Shown one piece after another: positions 16,216-25,371 of a stretch of 64,000 bases of DNA (positions are counted from its first letter, which is position 1; every line of letters starts with the position of its first letter). The stretch comes from Deefgea tanakiae (GTDB lineage Bacteria; Pseudomonadota; Gammaproteobacteria; Burkholderiales; Chitinibacteraceae): contig NZ_CP081150.1 in assembly GCF_019665765.1 (NCBI RefSeq), positions 806,001-870,000 on the forward strand, read 5' to 3'. The notes beneath the pieces were generated by a model, which saw only the letters and a program-made list of their open reading frames with translations, made no database searches and was not told the origin of the DNA. Position numbers and translations under genes: made by a program.

Positions 16216-16393
16216 TTTCTACTGCAATATCTGCAAATTTCTTTCCTGTTGCTGAGTACTGTATTTACACTGCATTGCTTAATGATTGCTTTGGGTTCAA
16301 AAACATCATTTACTGATGTAGCTTACGTATTTTGGTTGTCTCCTTGTGGCTCAGCGTTTATGCTGAACTGCTTGTAATCAGGAATTCGCTTGC

Positions 16394-18796
16394 GTGCTGT
16401 CATCTTTATTTTCCAGATTAAGAAAACTCTATTCGGCCAATCAGCTAGCGTGGCGATTGGTCTTTGCTGTTTTTGCGGTTGGCTTAGTGGTTACGGTGTC
16501 TTTGACTTTGGTGCTCTTACAATTTGAGTACAATCGTGGCTTGGATAAAGTCAAAGCAGACCTACGCACATTAGGGAGTAGTGCTGTTCCTCAGTTGGCA
16601 AGCAATTTATGGTTGGTCAATACAGAAGCCATTCACGGGCAACTGCATTCGCTTCGCCAAACCCGTGTCGTCGACTTTATCCAGCTAATCGAAAACGATG
16701 GGCAAATCTACACCTCGGGTATGGATATACAGAAACAAAGTAATACGATTACTGAAGTGTTTCCAATTGCCTATTTGCATCCTTTGACGAATAAAAAAGT
16801 AAATTTGGGTGAACTCAGTTTAACCACGTCATTACGTGATTACAAAACCCAACTCTTTGATCAATTTTTACGCCTGCTCTTACTGCAAGGGCTGGGCATG
16901 TTTACCGCCGCGCTGTTATTTTTGATCTTGTATCATCGACTGATTGCGCGCCACCTTGGTCATATTGCTGAATACACTGGGCGCTTGAATTATAACTTAT
17001 TGGCTGCGCCTCTTAAGCTGTCGCGTAATCAGCATGAGGATGAGTTGCAAACCTTAGTGAATGCATTCAATCAAATGCGACTCAATTTGCAACGCGGTGT
17101 GAAAGAAAGGGAAGAGGCGCAGCGGGCGCTGTATGTTGAAAAAGAGCTGGCTGAGGTCACACTGATCTCTATCACCGATGCGATTGTGACGACAACGCCT
17201 GATTTCAAAGTCAAACTACTCAATCCTGCCGCAGAAAAACTATTACGTTGGACTCAATTTGAGGCCCGCGATTTATGCATCAGTGACATTCTTTGCCAGG
17301 GTGGAGAACTCAATGCCGATGCATTTTTAGCGGTACTTCACCACGCACGTGAACGCAATAAAGCAATCTCGCGGCAAACCGTTGCGATGATTAATCGCCG
17401 TGGTGAGCAATTTACGGTTGAATACGCGATTGCGCCGATTGGTGATCAAGATGGTCAAGTCGAAGGCATGGTGCTAGTGCTGCATGATGTCACTGAATCA
17501 CAGGCCCTCACTGAGAAACTTGCGTACCAAGCAGATCATGATTACTTAACGGGACTCACCAATCGACGAGGCTTTGAGCGAGCTTTAGCAGTGGCACATA
17601 AGTCGGCGATTGATTCCAAAAAGAAATATGTGTTGATGTTGCTCGATTTGGATCAATTTAAATTAGTAAATGATACCTGTGGTCATTTAGCGGGTGACGA
17701 GCTACTGCGCTTGGTGACTAATTTATTGCAAGGTTTAATTTCGTCGCCGGATGGCTTGTTGGGCCGACTAGGTGGTGATGAATTTGGTATTTTAATTACT
17801 GGCGAGCAACTGCTCGAAGCTGAAATTTTAGCCGAACGCATTTTACATGCCTTGGCGCAATTTCGTTTTGTCTGGCAGGGGCGTCCCCATGGCGTGACAG
17901 TCAGTATTGGTCTAGCCACTATTGATGAGTTTTGCGTCAGTGCCCAAGAAGCAATGAGCCAAGCTGACATTGCTTGCTTTGCCGCCAAAGATGGTGGGCG
18001 AAATCGCTTGAGCTGGTATCGCCGAGACGACATGGAGTTGCAAGAGCGGCACAATGAGTTGCAATTATTGGCTACATTGAAAGAAGCGATTGAGCAAAAT
18101 CGTTTTCAGCTGTACTTCCAAAAGATTGAGCCCTTTGATCGTGAGTTACATCAACTGCCGCATTTAGAAATATTGCTGCGTTTAATTGATGCAAATGGAC
18201 GAATCATTCCCCCTGGTGCCTTTATACCTGCCGCCGAGCGCTACGACATGATGGCGCAGATTGACTGCTGGGTGGTTGAGCACAGCTTGATTTATCTTGC
18301 GGAATGCAAACGCGAAGGTCGAGCACTGCCTCATTTAGCTGTCAATTTGTCAGGTAAGTCACTCAATAACAAAACACTCATTTTTATATTGCAACAGCTT
18401 GATAAAACCGGTGTTTCGCCAACGAATATCTGTTTTGAAATAACAGAAACGGCGGCAATCTCAAATTTGAAAGAATCGACGATGTTTATCGAGACTTTAC
18501 GCGCTCGCGGTTGTATGTTTTCACTGGATGACTTTGGTAGTGGCTTTTCGTCATTCAATTATTTAAAAACATTGCCCGTTGATTATCTTAAAATTGATGG
18601 CAGCTTAATCACTGACATTTTGGATGACAAAGTCAGTCGGCAAATGGTGATTGCAGTGAATGAAATTGCGCACAGCTTGGGATGTAAAACGATTGCAGAG
18701 TTCGTAGAAACAGAAGAAGTACTGCAAATTCTAAAAGATATCGGCGTTGATTTCGCCCAAGGGTATTATTTTGGTGAGCCTTCAGCACTACTTTAA
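16394..18796 (+). CDS. Membrane GGDEF-EAL cyclic-di-GMP protein with HAMP and PAS
   Basis: 800 residues. TM1 spans about 19-43, a periplasmic sensor 45-158, and TM2 159-180. HAMP lies at about 181-235 and PAS at about 250-365, followed by GGDEF (376-542) and EAL (560-795). The GGDEF motif is intact (RLGGDEF, 458-464), but no RxxD inhibitory site is seen before it. EAL residues appear complete: EILLRL, NLSGKS, EITE, DDFGSGFSS, LKIDG, AEFVET and QGYYFGEP. It may make or degrade c-di-GMP; the intact EAL set favours at least phosphodiesterase activity. The start is GTG with AGGA upstream. Confidence 0.92.
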   Translation: MLSSLFSRLRKLYSANQLAWRLVFAVFAVGLVVTVSLTLVLLQFEYNRGLDKVKADLRTLGSSAVPQLASNLWLVNTEAIHGQLHSLRQTRVVDFIQLIENDGQIYTSGMDIQKQSNTITEVFPIAYLHPLTNKKVNLGELSLTTSLRDYKTQLFDQFLRLLLLQGLGMFTAALLFLILYHRLIARHLGHIAEYTGRLNYNLLAAPLKLSRNQHEDELQTLVNAFNQMRLNLQRGVKEREEAQRALYVEKELAEVTLISITDAIVTTTPDFKVKLLNPAAEKLLRWTQFEARDLCISDILCQGGELNADAFLAVLHHARERNKAISRQTVAMINRRGEQFTVEYAIAPIGDQDGQVEGMVLVLHDVTESQALTEKLAYQADHDYLTGLTNRRGFERALAVAHKSAIDSKKKYVLMLLDLDQFKLVNDTCGHLAGDELLRLVTNLLQGLISSPDGLLGRLGGDEFGILITGEQLLEAEILAERILHALAQFRFVWQGRPHGVTVSIGLATIDEFCVSAQEAMSQADIACFAAKDGGRNRLSWYRRDDMELQERHNELQLLATLKEAIEQNRFQLYFQKIEPFDRELHQLPHLEILLRLIDANGRIIPPGAFIPAAERYDMMAQIDCWVVEHSLIYLAECKREGRALPHLAVNLSGKSLNNKTLIFILQQLDKTGVSPTNICFEITETAAISNLKESTMFIETLRARGCMFSLDDFGSGFSSFNYLKTLPVDYLKIDGSLITDILDDKVSRQMVIAVNEIAHSLGCKTIAEFVETEEVLQILKDIGVDFAQGYYFGEPSALL

Positions 18797-18822
18797 GTGA
18801 GCGCCAATTTGAGCAAAACAAC

Positions 18823-18848
18823 AGCCCAATTTCTTGGGCTATTTTTTT
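18823..18848. terminator. Terminator after GGDEF-EAL gene
   Basis: Perfect 7-bp stem AGCCCAA/TTGGGCT, loop TTTC, then seven T residues. It lies between convergent genes. Confidence 0.88.
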
Positions 18849-18858
18849 AGCTGATAGC

Positions 18859-19740
18859 TTAATTCAGCCGGTTCCAGTTACGTGTGGCGTTATTGAAAAA
18901 TCCAGAATCGCGGTATGCTTTTTCAATCGAGCCTTGCTCACGTAATTTGCCTAGACCTGAGTTGAGCGATTTAAATACATCTGATTCAATGGGGGAGGCT
19001 TTGCTAACAAAAAAGTGCCGGCTCCCTTGTAGGCCGACCTTGACGTTCAAAATCGGCACTAATTTTTTGCCATTCACATCCATCGATAAATCAGGGGTGG
19101 GTTGAAAGGGGGCCAGCAATACATCAGCACGTTTTTTGGCTAGCATCCCCACCATAGAATCCCAACTTTGTGTTTTGAGTAGACTGGTGAATTTTAAGCT
19201 TTCTAGCGTGGCTACGTCGGGCTTCCAGCTTTCGGCGACGACTGCGGTCAGTTTTTGAATTTGCGGCAGTGTCTTAGACAAACGAGCATCCGCATTGTCG
19301 GCGGTAGTGTAAAGACCCGCTTCAAATTCGCCCTGACGAATCACAGGCTCACTGATATAGACTTTATCGGCAATCTGCTTGAGATCAACAAGCCATGCGC
19401 TATTGCCGCCCATCGTGGCAGAGCCTGAGGTAATTTCTTTGATAAATCGGCTGTAGGAATCGCTGGTGTTATCAACTTTAACGATTTTAATCGGGTAATT
19501 ATTACCCCCCAATTTGAGTGCCTGCTGAACAAGCACCAGCTCAATCACGTCGCGTCGGGAATTGGGGCCGCCATACTGAGTGAGTGTCAGTGGATCACGG
19601 CCATCGATGAATTTTTGATAGTCGTTAAAAACATCTTGCTGCGTCAAAATAGTGATTGTTTTATCTTCAGCAAACCCCGTCATACTGAGCGCTGCCAGTG
19701 AGATTGCGAAGGTGATTTTTGCGGTTTTTTGAAAGTGCAT
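18859..19740 (-). CDS. Periplasmic substrate-binding-like protein
   Basis: 293 residues with a signal peptide (MHFQKTAKITFAISLAALSMTGFA). The mature protein begins KTITILTQQDVFNDYQKFIDGRDPLTLTQYGGPNSRRDVIELVLVQQALKLGG. It has binding-protein features such as DVLLAPFQPTPDLS and a C-terminal SLNSGLGKLREQGSIEKAYRDSGFF, like SBP_bac_3-type proteins. No transporter genes adjoin it. The ligand is unknown, and a sensory role is equally possible. Confidence 0.75.
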   Translation of the reverse strand: MHFQKTAKITFAISLAALSMTGFAEDKTITILTQQDVFNDYQKFIDGRDPLTLTQYGGPNSRRDVIELVLVQQALKLGGNNYPIKIVKVDNTSDSYSRFIKEITSGSATMGGNSAWLVDLKQIADKVYISEPVIRQGEFEAGLYTTADNADARLSKTLPQIQKLTAVVAESWKPDVATLESLKFTSLLKTQSWDSMVGMLAKKRADVLLAPFQPTPDLSMDVNGKKLVPILNVKVGLQGSRHFFVSKASPIESDVFKSLNSGLGKLREQGSIEKAYRDSGFFNNATRNWNRLN

Positions 19741-19878
19741 AGCCAGCCTTCATCGGTTTGTAGTTAGATGATCTTATCATCGCAAGCAGTAAGGAAAATG
19801 GCAAGCATCTACTGTATTTCGAACAAAATTGCGGCTGTAAAATAGAATCTTGCTATGGACTAGATGAATTCTCTTGAT

Positions 19879-19907
19879 TTGACAGGCAGCGCCCCGATGT
19901 TTAAGGT
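19879..19907 (+). promoter_or_regulatory. Probable sigma-70 promoter of peroxiredoxin gene
   Basis: TTGACA at 19879-19884, 17-bp spacer, then TAAGGT at 19902-19907, 38 bp before the start codon. The -10 box is weak. Confidence 0.4.
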
Positions 19908-19945
19908 GCAGCTAACTTTTTAACCCATCCTTCTTTGGAGCAAAC

Positions 19946-20548
19946 ATGTCTGTACTCGTTGCTAAGCAAGCCCCTGATTTTACTGCCGCAGCTGTTCTTG
20001 GTACTGGTGAGATCGTTGATAGCTACAATTTGAAAGCAGCAACTGCTGGCAAATATGCAGTGATTTTCTTCTACCCACTCGACTTCACATTCGTTTGCCC
20101 ATCAGAGTTGATTGCTTTTGATCATCGTTTGGAAGAGTTTAAAAAGCGCAATGTTGAAGTAATCGGTGTCTCAATCGACAGCCAATTTACCCACGCAGCA
20201 TGGCGCAACACCCCAGTTGAAAAAGGTGGTATCGGCCAAGTTGGTTACACCCTCGTTGCCGACATCAAGCACGACATCTGCAAAGCCTATGATGTTCAAT
20301 TAGAAGAAGGCGTTGCATTGCGCGGTTCATTCTTGATCGACAAAGCAGGCGTGGTACAACACCAAGTGGTGAATAACTTGCCATTGGGTCGTGATATTGA
20401 CGAAATGTTGCGCGTTGTTGATGCTTTGCAATTTACCGAAGAGCACGGTGAAGTTTGCCCAGCAGGCTGGAACAAAGGCAAAAAAGGCATGACTGCTTCT
20501 GCTGATGGCGTTGCAAGCTACTTGGCTGATAACGCAGCTTCTTTGTAA
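19946..20548 (+). CDS. 2-Cys peroxiredoxin (AhpC/Prx family)
   Basis: 200 residues. It reduces hydrogen peroxide and organic peroxides with a peroxidatic Cys51 (FFYPLDFTFVCPSE) and a resolving Cys171 (GEVCPAGW). Other landmarks are GVSIDSQFTHAAW, LRGSFLIDKAGVVQH and NNLPLGRDIDEMLR. This is the typical 2-Cys type of Prx1/AhpC. No AhpF reductase gene is nearby, so reduction by thioredoxin is likely. GGAG precedes the ATG. Confidence 0.94.
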   Translation: MSVLVAKQAPDFTAAAVLGTGEIVDSYNLKAATAGKYAVIFFYPLDFTFVCPSELIAFDHRLEEFKKRNVEVIGVSIDSQFTHAAWRNTPVEKGGIGQVGYTLVADIKHDICKAYDVQLEEGVALRGSFLIDKAGVVQHQVVNNLPLGRDIDEMLRVVDALQFTEEHGEVCPAGWNKGKKGMTASADGVASYLADNAASL

Positions 20549-20573
20549 TTTGAATTAGCTTAGATTGTGAGTT

Positions 20574-20604
20574 AAAAGCCCTGCATTGAACGCGGGGCTT
20601 TTTT
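20574..20604 (+). terminator. Terminator after peroxiredoxin gene
   Basis: AAAAGCCC ... GGGGCTTTTTT stem with T-run, 25 bp after the stop. Confidence 0.85.
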
Positions 20605-20651
20605 GTATTTAATGCATTTATAATCGCTGCATCGTTGATGAAGAGTCCACC

Positions 20652-21803
20652 ATGTCCCAACACGTCATTGCCCCGCCGCAAGCTGGCACTAGCCCGCAAA
20701 CTTGGTATAGCGCCTTGGCCAGCCAAGAAGGCTTTATTAGCGACCAATCACAAGCAGCGGCGATCGCCCAGCTCGAAATTTTATGGCAGCAATTGGTCGT
20801 GTTTAAGCAAAAGCGCAATCGCCTGTTTGGTAGATCGCTATTGCCGATGCCAGACCTTCCGCGCGGCCTGTATTTTTGGGGCGGCGTAGGTCGTGGCAAA
20901 AGCTTTTTGATGGATGCGTTTTACGCGGGCTTGCCGTTTAAACGCAAAAAACGCCTGCACTTTCACCACTTTATGCAGCAAATTCACAAAGATTTGCGTG
21001 CGCAGCAAGGGCAGAACGATCCGCTGGGCAAAGTCGCCGATCAATGGGCTAAAGCCGTTCGCGTGCTGTGTTTTGATGAATTTCATGTGTCCGACATTGC
21101 CGATGCAATGATATTAGGGCGTCTGATGGAGCAGTTGTTTGATCGTGGCGTGGTGCTCGTTACCACCTCCAACTACCCACCGGATGGCTTGTACCCGAAT
21201 GGACTGCATCGTGCGAGTTTCTTGCCGACTATTGCATTGCTAAAAGAAAAGCTTGATGTGATGAATGTCGACGGTGGGCAAGACTTCCGCCTGCGTACGC
21301 TCACCGCCGCGCGCACCTACTTGTACCCGAATAACACCGAGAATGAGCAAGAATTGAACGAGCTATTTGCCAAAATGGCGACGGCACACGATGAAAGCAC
21401 CAATATTGAGGTTGAAGGCCGCAAGCTCAAAGCGCGCCGCTGTGCTGGTGGTGCGATCTGGTTTGATTTTGCCGTGCTGTGCGGTGACGGACGTGGCCAA
21501 GCCGATTATTTGGCCTTGTCGCAGGAATATCACACAGTGTTTTTATCGGGCTTGCCAAAACTCAGCGCCGAACAAAGTAATCTAGCGCGCCGCTTTACGT
21601 GGTTGGTCGACGTGTTTTACGACAACCGCGTTAAGCTCATCATTGCTGCCGATGTGCCAGTGGAAGAAGTCTATGTTGCAGGCCTGCAAGCCAGTGAATT
21701 TTTCCGCACAGCTAGTCGTCTTTCTGAAATGCAATCAAAAGAATACCTCGCGCTGGCGCACCAAACGCTTGAGCAACAGACGGCTGGGGTGGTGGAGACT
21801 TGA
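20652..21803 (+). CDS. zapE: Cell division protein ZapE (AFG1-like ATPase)
   Basis: 383 residues. P-loop GGVGRGKSFLMDAFY (Walker A) and VLCFDEFHVSDIADAMILGRLM (Walker B plus sensor region) identify the AFG1/ZapE family. HRASFLPTIALLK and LDVMNVDGGQDFRLR follow. ZapE is a divisome-associated ATPase reported to act on the FtsZ ring in E. coli. It is preceded by the peroxiredoxin terminator and is probably transcribed alone. Confidence 0.93.
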   Translation: MSQHVIAPPQAGTSPQTWYSALASQEGFISDQSQAAAIAQLEILWQQLVVFKQKRNRLFGRSLLPMPDLPRGLYFWGGVGRGKSFLMDAFYAGLPFKRKKRLHFHHFMQQIHKDLRAQQGQNDPLGKVADQWAKAVRVLCFDEFHVSDIADAMILGRLMEQLFDRGVVLVTTSNYPPDGLYPNGLHRASFLPTIALLKEKLDVMNVDGGQDFRLRTLTAARTYLYPNNTENEQELNELFAKMATAHDESTNIEVEGRKLKARRCAGGAIWFDFAVLCGDGRGQADYLALSQEYHTVFLSGLPKLSAEQSNLARRFTWLVDVFYDNRVKLIIAADVPVEEVYVAGLQASEFFRTASRLSEMQSKEYLALAHQTLEQQTAGVVET

Positions 21804-21923
21804 GTATCAAGCAATGAAAATATTGTTTAAGTATTAAAGCATTAGTGAGGTGATTTTTTTATTGCACTTCATGTACTAATCAATGAAAAATGATTCTTAT
21901 TATTTAAGGTTCAAGGAGCATAA

Positions 21924-22460
21924 ATGATTTCTCAAGGTATTTATATTTCAGATGAGACATTGCGTTATTCTGCATATATCTTATTGTGCCAACTTTTGGC
22001 ATCAAAACCTTTTGAAGAATTGGCTTACTATCCAGACTGCGATGATGTTGTAAATTCACTTATGTCAATAGGTGACAATGAAATGAAAAAAAATATTATG
22101 TTGTTAGCTGCATTATCAAGAACGAATGATGATATTCGAGATTGTCTAAAACAACATGATATAGATCATCCTGATGGAGTTGGTTTACTTGAAGTTGCGG
22201 GTAAAGACAAAGTATTAAATGCAAGAGAAGCGTGTAATAAAATTATTCATAATGAGACTGCTACATTAGAGTTTAGCTCTCAGGATGAACATCCATTGTA
22301 TGCTAAAGCTTTTAGAGAGAATGGCATTGCAAAGAGTAAGGAATATTTAGTTCCTTTTTTGATTGTAACAGGAAGAAAGCAAGGGGATAAAGGCGCTGAG
22401 TGGTCCGCTCGAATAAATTTGATTCAATGGATTTTTGCCTTGTCAGAATTTGGTCATTAA
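21924..22460 (+). CDS. Hypothetical protein, AT-rich gene
   Basis: 178 residues that I do not recognise. The protein is helical and soluble (SAYILLCQLLASKPFEELAYYPDCDDVVNSLMSIGDNEMKKNIMLLAALSRTNDD) with no signal peptide. The segment EACNKIIHNETATLEF resembles HEPN-like RNase or antiphage modules, where a polar residue and His flank a helix. That likeness is weak and untested. The base composition is clearly more AT-rich than the neighbours, with many AAA, ATT and TTA codons, which suggests recent acquisition. AAGGAG lies upstream of the ATG. Confidence 0.75.
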   Translation: MISQGIYISDETLRYSAYILLCQLLASKPFEELAYYPDCDDVVNSLMSIGDNEMKKNIMLLAALSRTNDDIRDCLKQHDIDHPDGVGLLEVAGKDKVLNAREACNKIIHNETATLEFSSQDEHPLYAKAFRENGIAKSKEYLVPFLIVTGRKQGDKGAEWSARINLIQWIFALSEFGH

Positions 22461-22795
22461 ATATGAGTTTGTCCTGAGGGCTAGCTAATTCGTAAGCCGA
22501 TATCTCGTAAGTACTATATAAGTGGTTAGGAGTTTTGAGACTTAGCTTGATATTTTTTGGTTTTTTAGCCGTGTGGTATAGGTAAATCCGCGTACCCGGA
22601 CTGTTTTCTGAACTGTAGCGATGCTGAATGAAATTCTAAGGGTTTTTACCCTATGTGTAGATGTATTTGATCGCAGGTATTGATTTTAAAGAACTGGAAA
22701 GCAATACCTTGTCGTTAATTCTATGTTAATGGTGCCTTACTTGGCTTAATGCTTTTGCCCTCTGTAACGGGGGCGAGAATGGAGGTTTCGCGCGG
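22461..22795. other. 335-bp intergenic region before yqhA
   Basis: No ORF is supported here. It holds the hairpin GGGTTTTTACCC (22640-22651) and an inverted repeat GGTATTG...CAATACC (22676-22708) that resembles the ends of the 45-bp palindrome but is too short to be a copy. A G-rich leader, CTCTGTAACGGGGGCGAGAA, precedes the GGAGG site near 22781. Confidence 0.4.
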
Positions 22796-23269
22796 ATGAG
22801 AAAGTTATTGAATGCGAGTCGGTACTTAGTGATGGCTGCCGTATTGGGGTCCTTATTATCCGCAGTCGCTTTGTATGCTTACGGTCTGGTTGATACCATC
22901 GTTGTTATTGCTCGAACCTTCAGCTCGGGCGACATTTCATCGACTGGCGCAAAGGGGTTGATGCTGTACTTTATCGAGATTTTTGATTTATTCCTGCTCG
23001 GTACAGTGATGTTGATTCTTGCGCTTGGGTTGTACGAGTTATTTATCGATTCTGATTTCAAAATGGCGTCTCGCTTGCAGATTCACACATTTGAAGACCT
23101 CAAAACGACTTTGGTTACGGTGGTGATCGCGGTGATGGCGGTGACTTTCTTGGGGCAGATCATGACTTGGGATGGCACTACCTCGCTGTTTGAGATCGGC
23201 GTGCCTGTCGCTCTGGTGATTGCGGCGCTGAATATTTATTTATGGGTTGCAAAAAGCACTAAAAAATAG
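22796..23269 (+). CDS. YqhA family (UPF0114) membrane protein
   Basis: 157 residues with about four membrane helices. RYLVMAAVLGSLLSAVALYAYG, MLYFIEIFDLFLLGTVMLILALGLYELFID and TLVTVVIAVMAVTFLGQIM match the YqhA/UPF0114 pattern. The function is unknown; an inner-membrane location is clear from the helices. Confidence 0.87.
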   Translation: MRKLLNASRYLVMAAVLGSLLSAVALYAYGLVDTIVVIARTFSSGDISSTGAKGLMLYFIEIFDLFLLGTVMLILALGLYELFIDSDFKMASRLQIHTFEDLKTTLVTVVIAVMAVTFLGQIMTWDGTTSLFEIGVPVALVIAALNIYLWVAKSTKK

Positions 23270-23325
23270 CCTTCACATTGCCGAACTAAAAATGTCTAAT
23301 TCACACCGCTCAAACCAAGGTCACG

Positions 23326-24291
23326 ATGCTCGCCATTGCCACAATTAATAATCAACTCGCCTTAACTGAGCACCCAATCCCGCAGCCCGCCGCAGGCCAA
23401 CTTTTAATCAAAGTCGCCGCCGCAGGCGTGAATCGCGCGGACTTGATGCAGGCACAAGGCAAATATCCGCCGCCAGCAGGCGAGTCGGAGATTTTGGGTT
23501 TGGAAATAGCAGGCACGATTGCGGCGCTGGGCGAGGGGGTTACGGGTTGGCAAGTCGGCGATGCAGTGTTGGCTTTGGTTGGTGGTGGTGCATATGCCGA
23601 GTATTGCTTAGTAGACCAATCATTGTGTTGCCTACAGCCAGATATATTGTCGCATGCTAAGGCGGCGAGTTTGCCGGAAGTCTGGATGACGGCATGGTTG
23701 AATTTAATCGACATCGGGCAATTGAAAGCGGGGCAGCGGGTGCTGATTCATGCTGGCGCCAGCGGCGTTGGTGCGGCGGCGATTCAACTCGCTAAGTCGG
23801 TCGGTGCTTGGGTCGCGGTCACGACCAGTACGCCAGAAAAACAAGCATTTAGCCGCGATTTAGGCGCGGATTTAGTGATTGATTATCGCGCACAAGATTT
23901 TGCTACTGAAATCAAAGCCGCTGGCGGCGTCGATTTGATTTTGGATACGGTTGGTGGCGATTATTTAGCGAGCAATCAGCGTTGCCTCAATGCTGATGGC
24001 TTGATCATCGTGATTGGCCTGTTACGCGGGATTGAGTCGCAGCTGAATTTAGGTTTAATGCTGGTGAAACGCCAGCGTATCCAAGGCTCGGCGCTGCGAA
24101 GTCAGCCCTTGTCGATTAAAGCGAAATTGACGCAAGCATTGCGAAGTGAAATCTTGCCGCGCATCGCCAGCGGTGAATTTAAAGTGACTTTGGATCGCAC
24201 TTTTGCAATGGCAGATGCACAAGCGGCGCATGATTATGTGGCTGCAAATCGAAACAGTGGCAAAGTGGTGTTGCTGAACGCGGCAAACTAG
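23326..24291 (+). CDS. NAD(P)H quinone oxidoreductase, PIG3-like (MDR superfamily)
   Basis: 321 residues. The N-terminal GroES-like domain has AAGVNRADLMQAQGKYPPPAGESEILGLEIAGTI, typical of the zinc-free quinone reductase/PIG3 branch. The Rossmann domain carries LIHAGASGVGAAAIQLAKSVGAWVAVTTSTPEK. It probably reduces quinones with NADPH. The DinB gene starts 12 bp downstream, so the two are likely co-transcribed. Confidence 0.9.
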   Translation: MLAIATINNQLALTEHPIPQPAAGQLLIKVAAAGVNRADLMQAQGKYPPPAGESEILGLEIAGTIAALGEGVTGWQVGDAVLALVGGGAYAEYCLVDQSLCCLQPDILSHAKAASLPEVWMTAWLNLIDIGQLKAGQRVLIHAGASGVGAAAIQLAKSVGAWVAVTTSTPEKQAFSRDLGADLVIDYRAQDFATEIKAAGGVDLILDTVGGDYLASNQRCLNADGLIIVIGLLRGIESQLNLGLMLVKRQRIQGSALRSQPLSIKAKLTQALRSEILPRIASGEFKVTLDRTFAMADAQAAHDYVAANRNSGKVVLLNAAN

Positions 24292-24303
24292 CAAGGAGAC
24301 AAG

Positions 24304-24810
24304 ATGTTTCAAGGCAATCTGCCGCAACTGATGGCGGCCTATAATCAGTGGCAAAATGATCACGTTTACGCAGCAGCTTTGCAGCTGAGTGATGAACAGC
24401 GCAAAGCCGATTGCGGTGCGTTTTTTAAATCCATCCACAGCACCTTAAATCATATTTTATGGGGCGATTTAATGTGGTTGTCGCGCTTTATTGGCGAAAC
24501 GTTGATTAGTTCGCCCTCTGGCGAAGATGTCTATGCAGATTTTGCCGAGCTGCACGCGGCGCGGATAGCGCTGGATGCGCGGTTGATTGTGTGGGCGGAT
24601 GGTTTGGATGAGGCTTGGCTCAATGAGCCGGTGACGTGGACGAGTAAAATGTACGGCTTTACCCAAACCATTCCCCGTTGGGTTCAAGTGCAACACTTTT
24701 TTAACCATCAAACCCACCATCGCGGACAAGTGGGGACTCTGCTCAAGCAATATGGAATTGATGTCGGTATTACCGATTTGCCGCTGTTGCCGATGCTGAA
24801 TGAGGTTTGA
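24304..24810 (+). CDS. DinB family protein
   Basis: 168 residues forming a predicted four-helix bundle. Metal-site histidines are visible at His50 (LNHILWGD) and in FNHQTHHRGQV (His135 and His138/139), the DinB arrangement. Members include thiol-dependent transferases and damage-inducible proteins; no reaction can be assigned here. It follows the quinone reductase closely, so a joint role in stress or detoxification is plausible. Confidence 0.88.
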   Translation: MFQGNLPQLMAAYNQWQNDHVYAAALQLSDEQRKADCGAFFKSIHSTLNHILWGDLMWLSRFIGETLISSPSGEDVYADFAELHAARIALDARLIVWADGLDEAWLNEPVTWTSKMYGFTQTIPRWVQVQHFFNHQTHHRGQVGTLLKQYGIDVGITDLPLLPMLNEV

Positions 24811-24845
24811 GTGGCCGCGAAGTGACCGTTTTTTGAGGTATCTAA

Positions 24846-25325
24846 ATGTCCATGCCCAATGAAAGTTCTAGCCAAATTCGCCGATTGGGTAATGCGTATC
24901 TGGGCATCGTGGTGTACTTACAGATTGGCTTGGGCTTGCTGCTGTTGGTGCTCGCTTATCACACAGGTTTAGAGCGTTTGACTTTGCTGTGGCATGGGCA
25001 AACTACAGTGGGGCAGATTGTTCGTTATATCGAAGTGGAGCCTGAGCATTCCAGCGAGCCAACTTGGTTTAAAGCGATCGTGATTTTTGCGCATGATGAT
25101 CGGCAAATTGAGTTTGCTGATTGGAATAGCAGTGAATACAGCGCTGGCGTGCCAGAGCAGGTTGAGGTGCTGTTTAATCCGCAGCAGCCCAGCCAAGCGA
25201 TGATTCACCGTGCCAATGTATTGGATTGGATGCCATGGGCGCCATTTGGCCTGCTGGGTGTTTTTTTGCTGCTGGTGGGCTTGCTGGGCTTGGGGCGATC
25301 ACAGCGCCTTTCAGAAAATAATTGA
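24846..25325 (+). CDS. DUF3592 membrane protein
   Basis: 159 residues with a membrane helix at each end (AYLGIVVYLQIGLGLLLLVLAYH and WAPFGLLGVFLLLVGLLGLG). The beta-rich middle domain includes TVGQIVRYIEVEPEHSSEPTWFKAIVIF and VEVLFNPQQPSQAMIH. This matches DUF3592, whose function is unknown. A 45-bp palindrome starts one base after its stop. Confidence 0.75.
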   Translation: MSMPNESSSQIRRLGNAYLGIVVYLQIGLGLLLLVLAYHTGLERLTLLWHGQTTVGQIVRYIEVEPEHSSEPTWFKAIVIFAHDDRQIEFADWNSSEYSAGVPEQVEVLFNPQQPSQAMIHRANVLDWMPWAPFGLLGVFLLLVGLLGLGRSQRLSENN

Positions 25326-25326
25326 T

Positions 25327-25371
25327 GTATATTCTTGTAGCCATTATTTAGCAATGGCTATCAGGAAATAC
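25327..25371. repeat. 45-bp palindromic repeat, copy 5
   Basis: Begins GTATATTCTTGTAGCCATT and ends AATGGCTATCAGGAAATAC. It fills the whole space between the convergent DUF3592 and zinc-ribbon genes. Confidence 0.85.

Noticed and set aside
18859-19740. Amino-acid ABC transport system with the binding protein
   Set aside because: No permease or ATPase gene is adjacent, so transport cannot be claimed.
21886-21904. Fur box before the AT-rich orphan gene
   Set aside because: Only 13 of 19 positions match, in very AT-rich DNA where such matches are expected; not listed as a regulatory site.
22676-22708. Tenth copy of the 45-bp palindrome
   Set aside because: The GGTATTG/CAATACC ends match, but it is only 33 bp long and lacks the AGCCATT/AATGGCT core.
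25327-25371. CRISPR-like repeats from the recurring palindromes
   Set aside because: Copies are single, kilobases apart and variable in the arms, with no regular spacers or cas genes.
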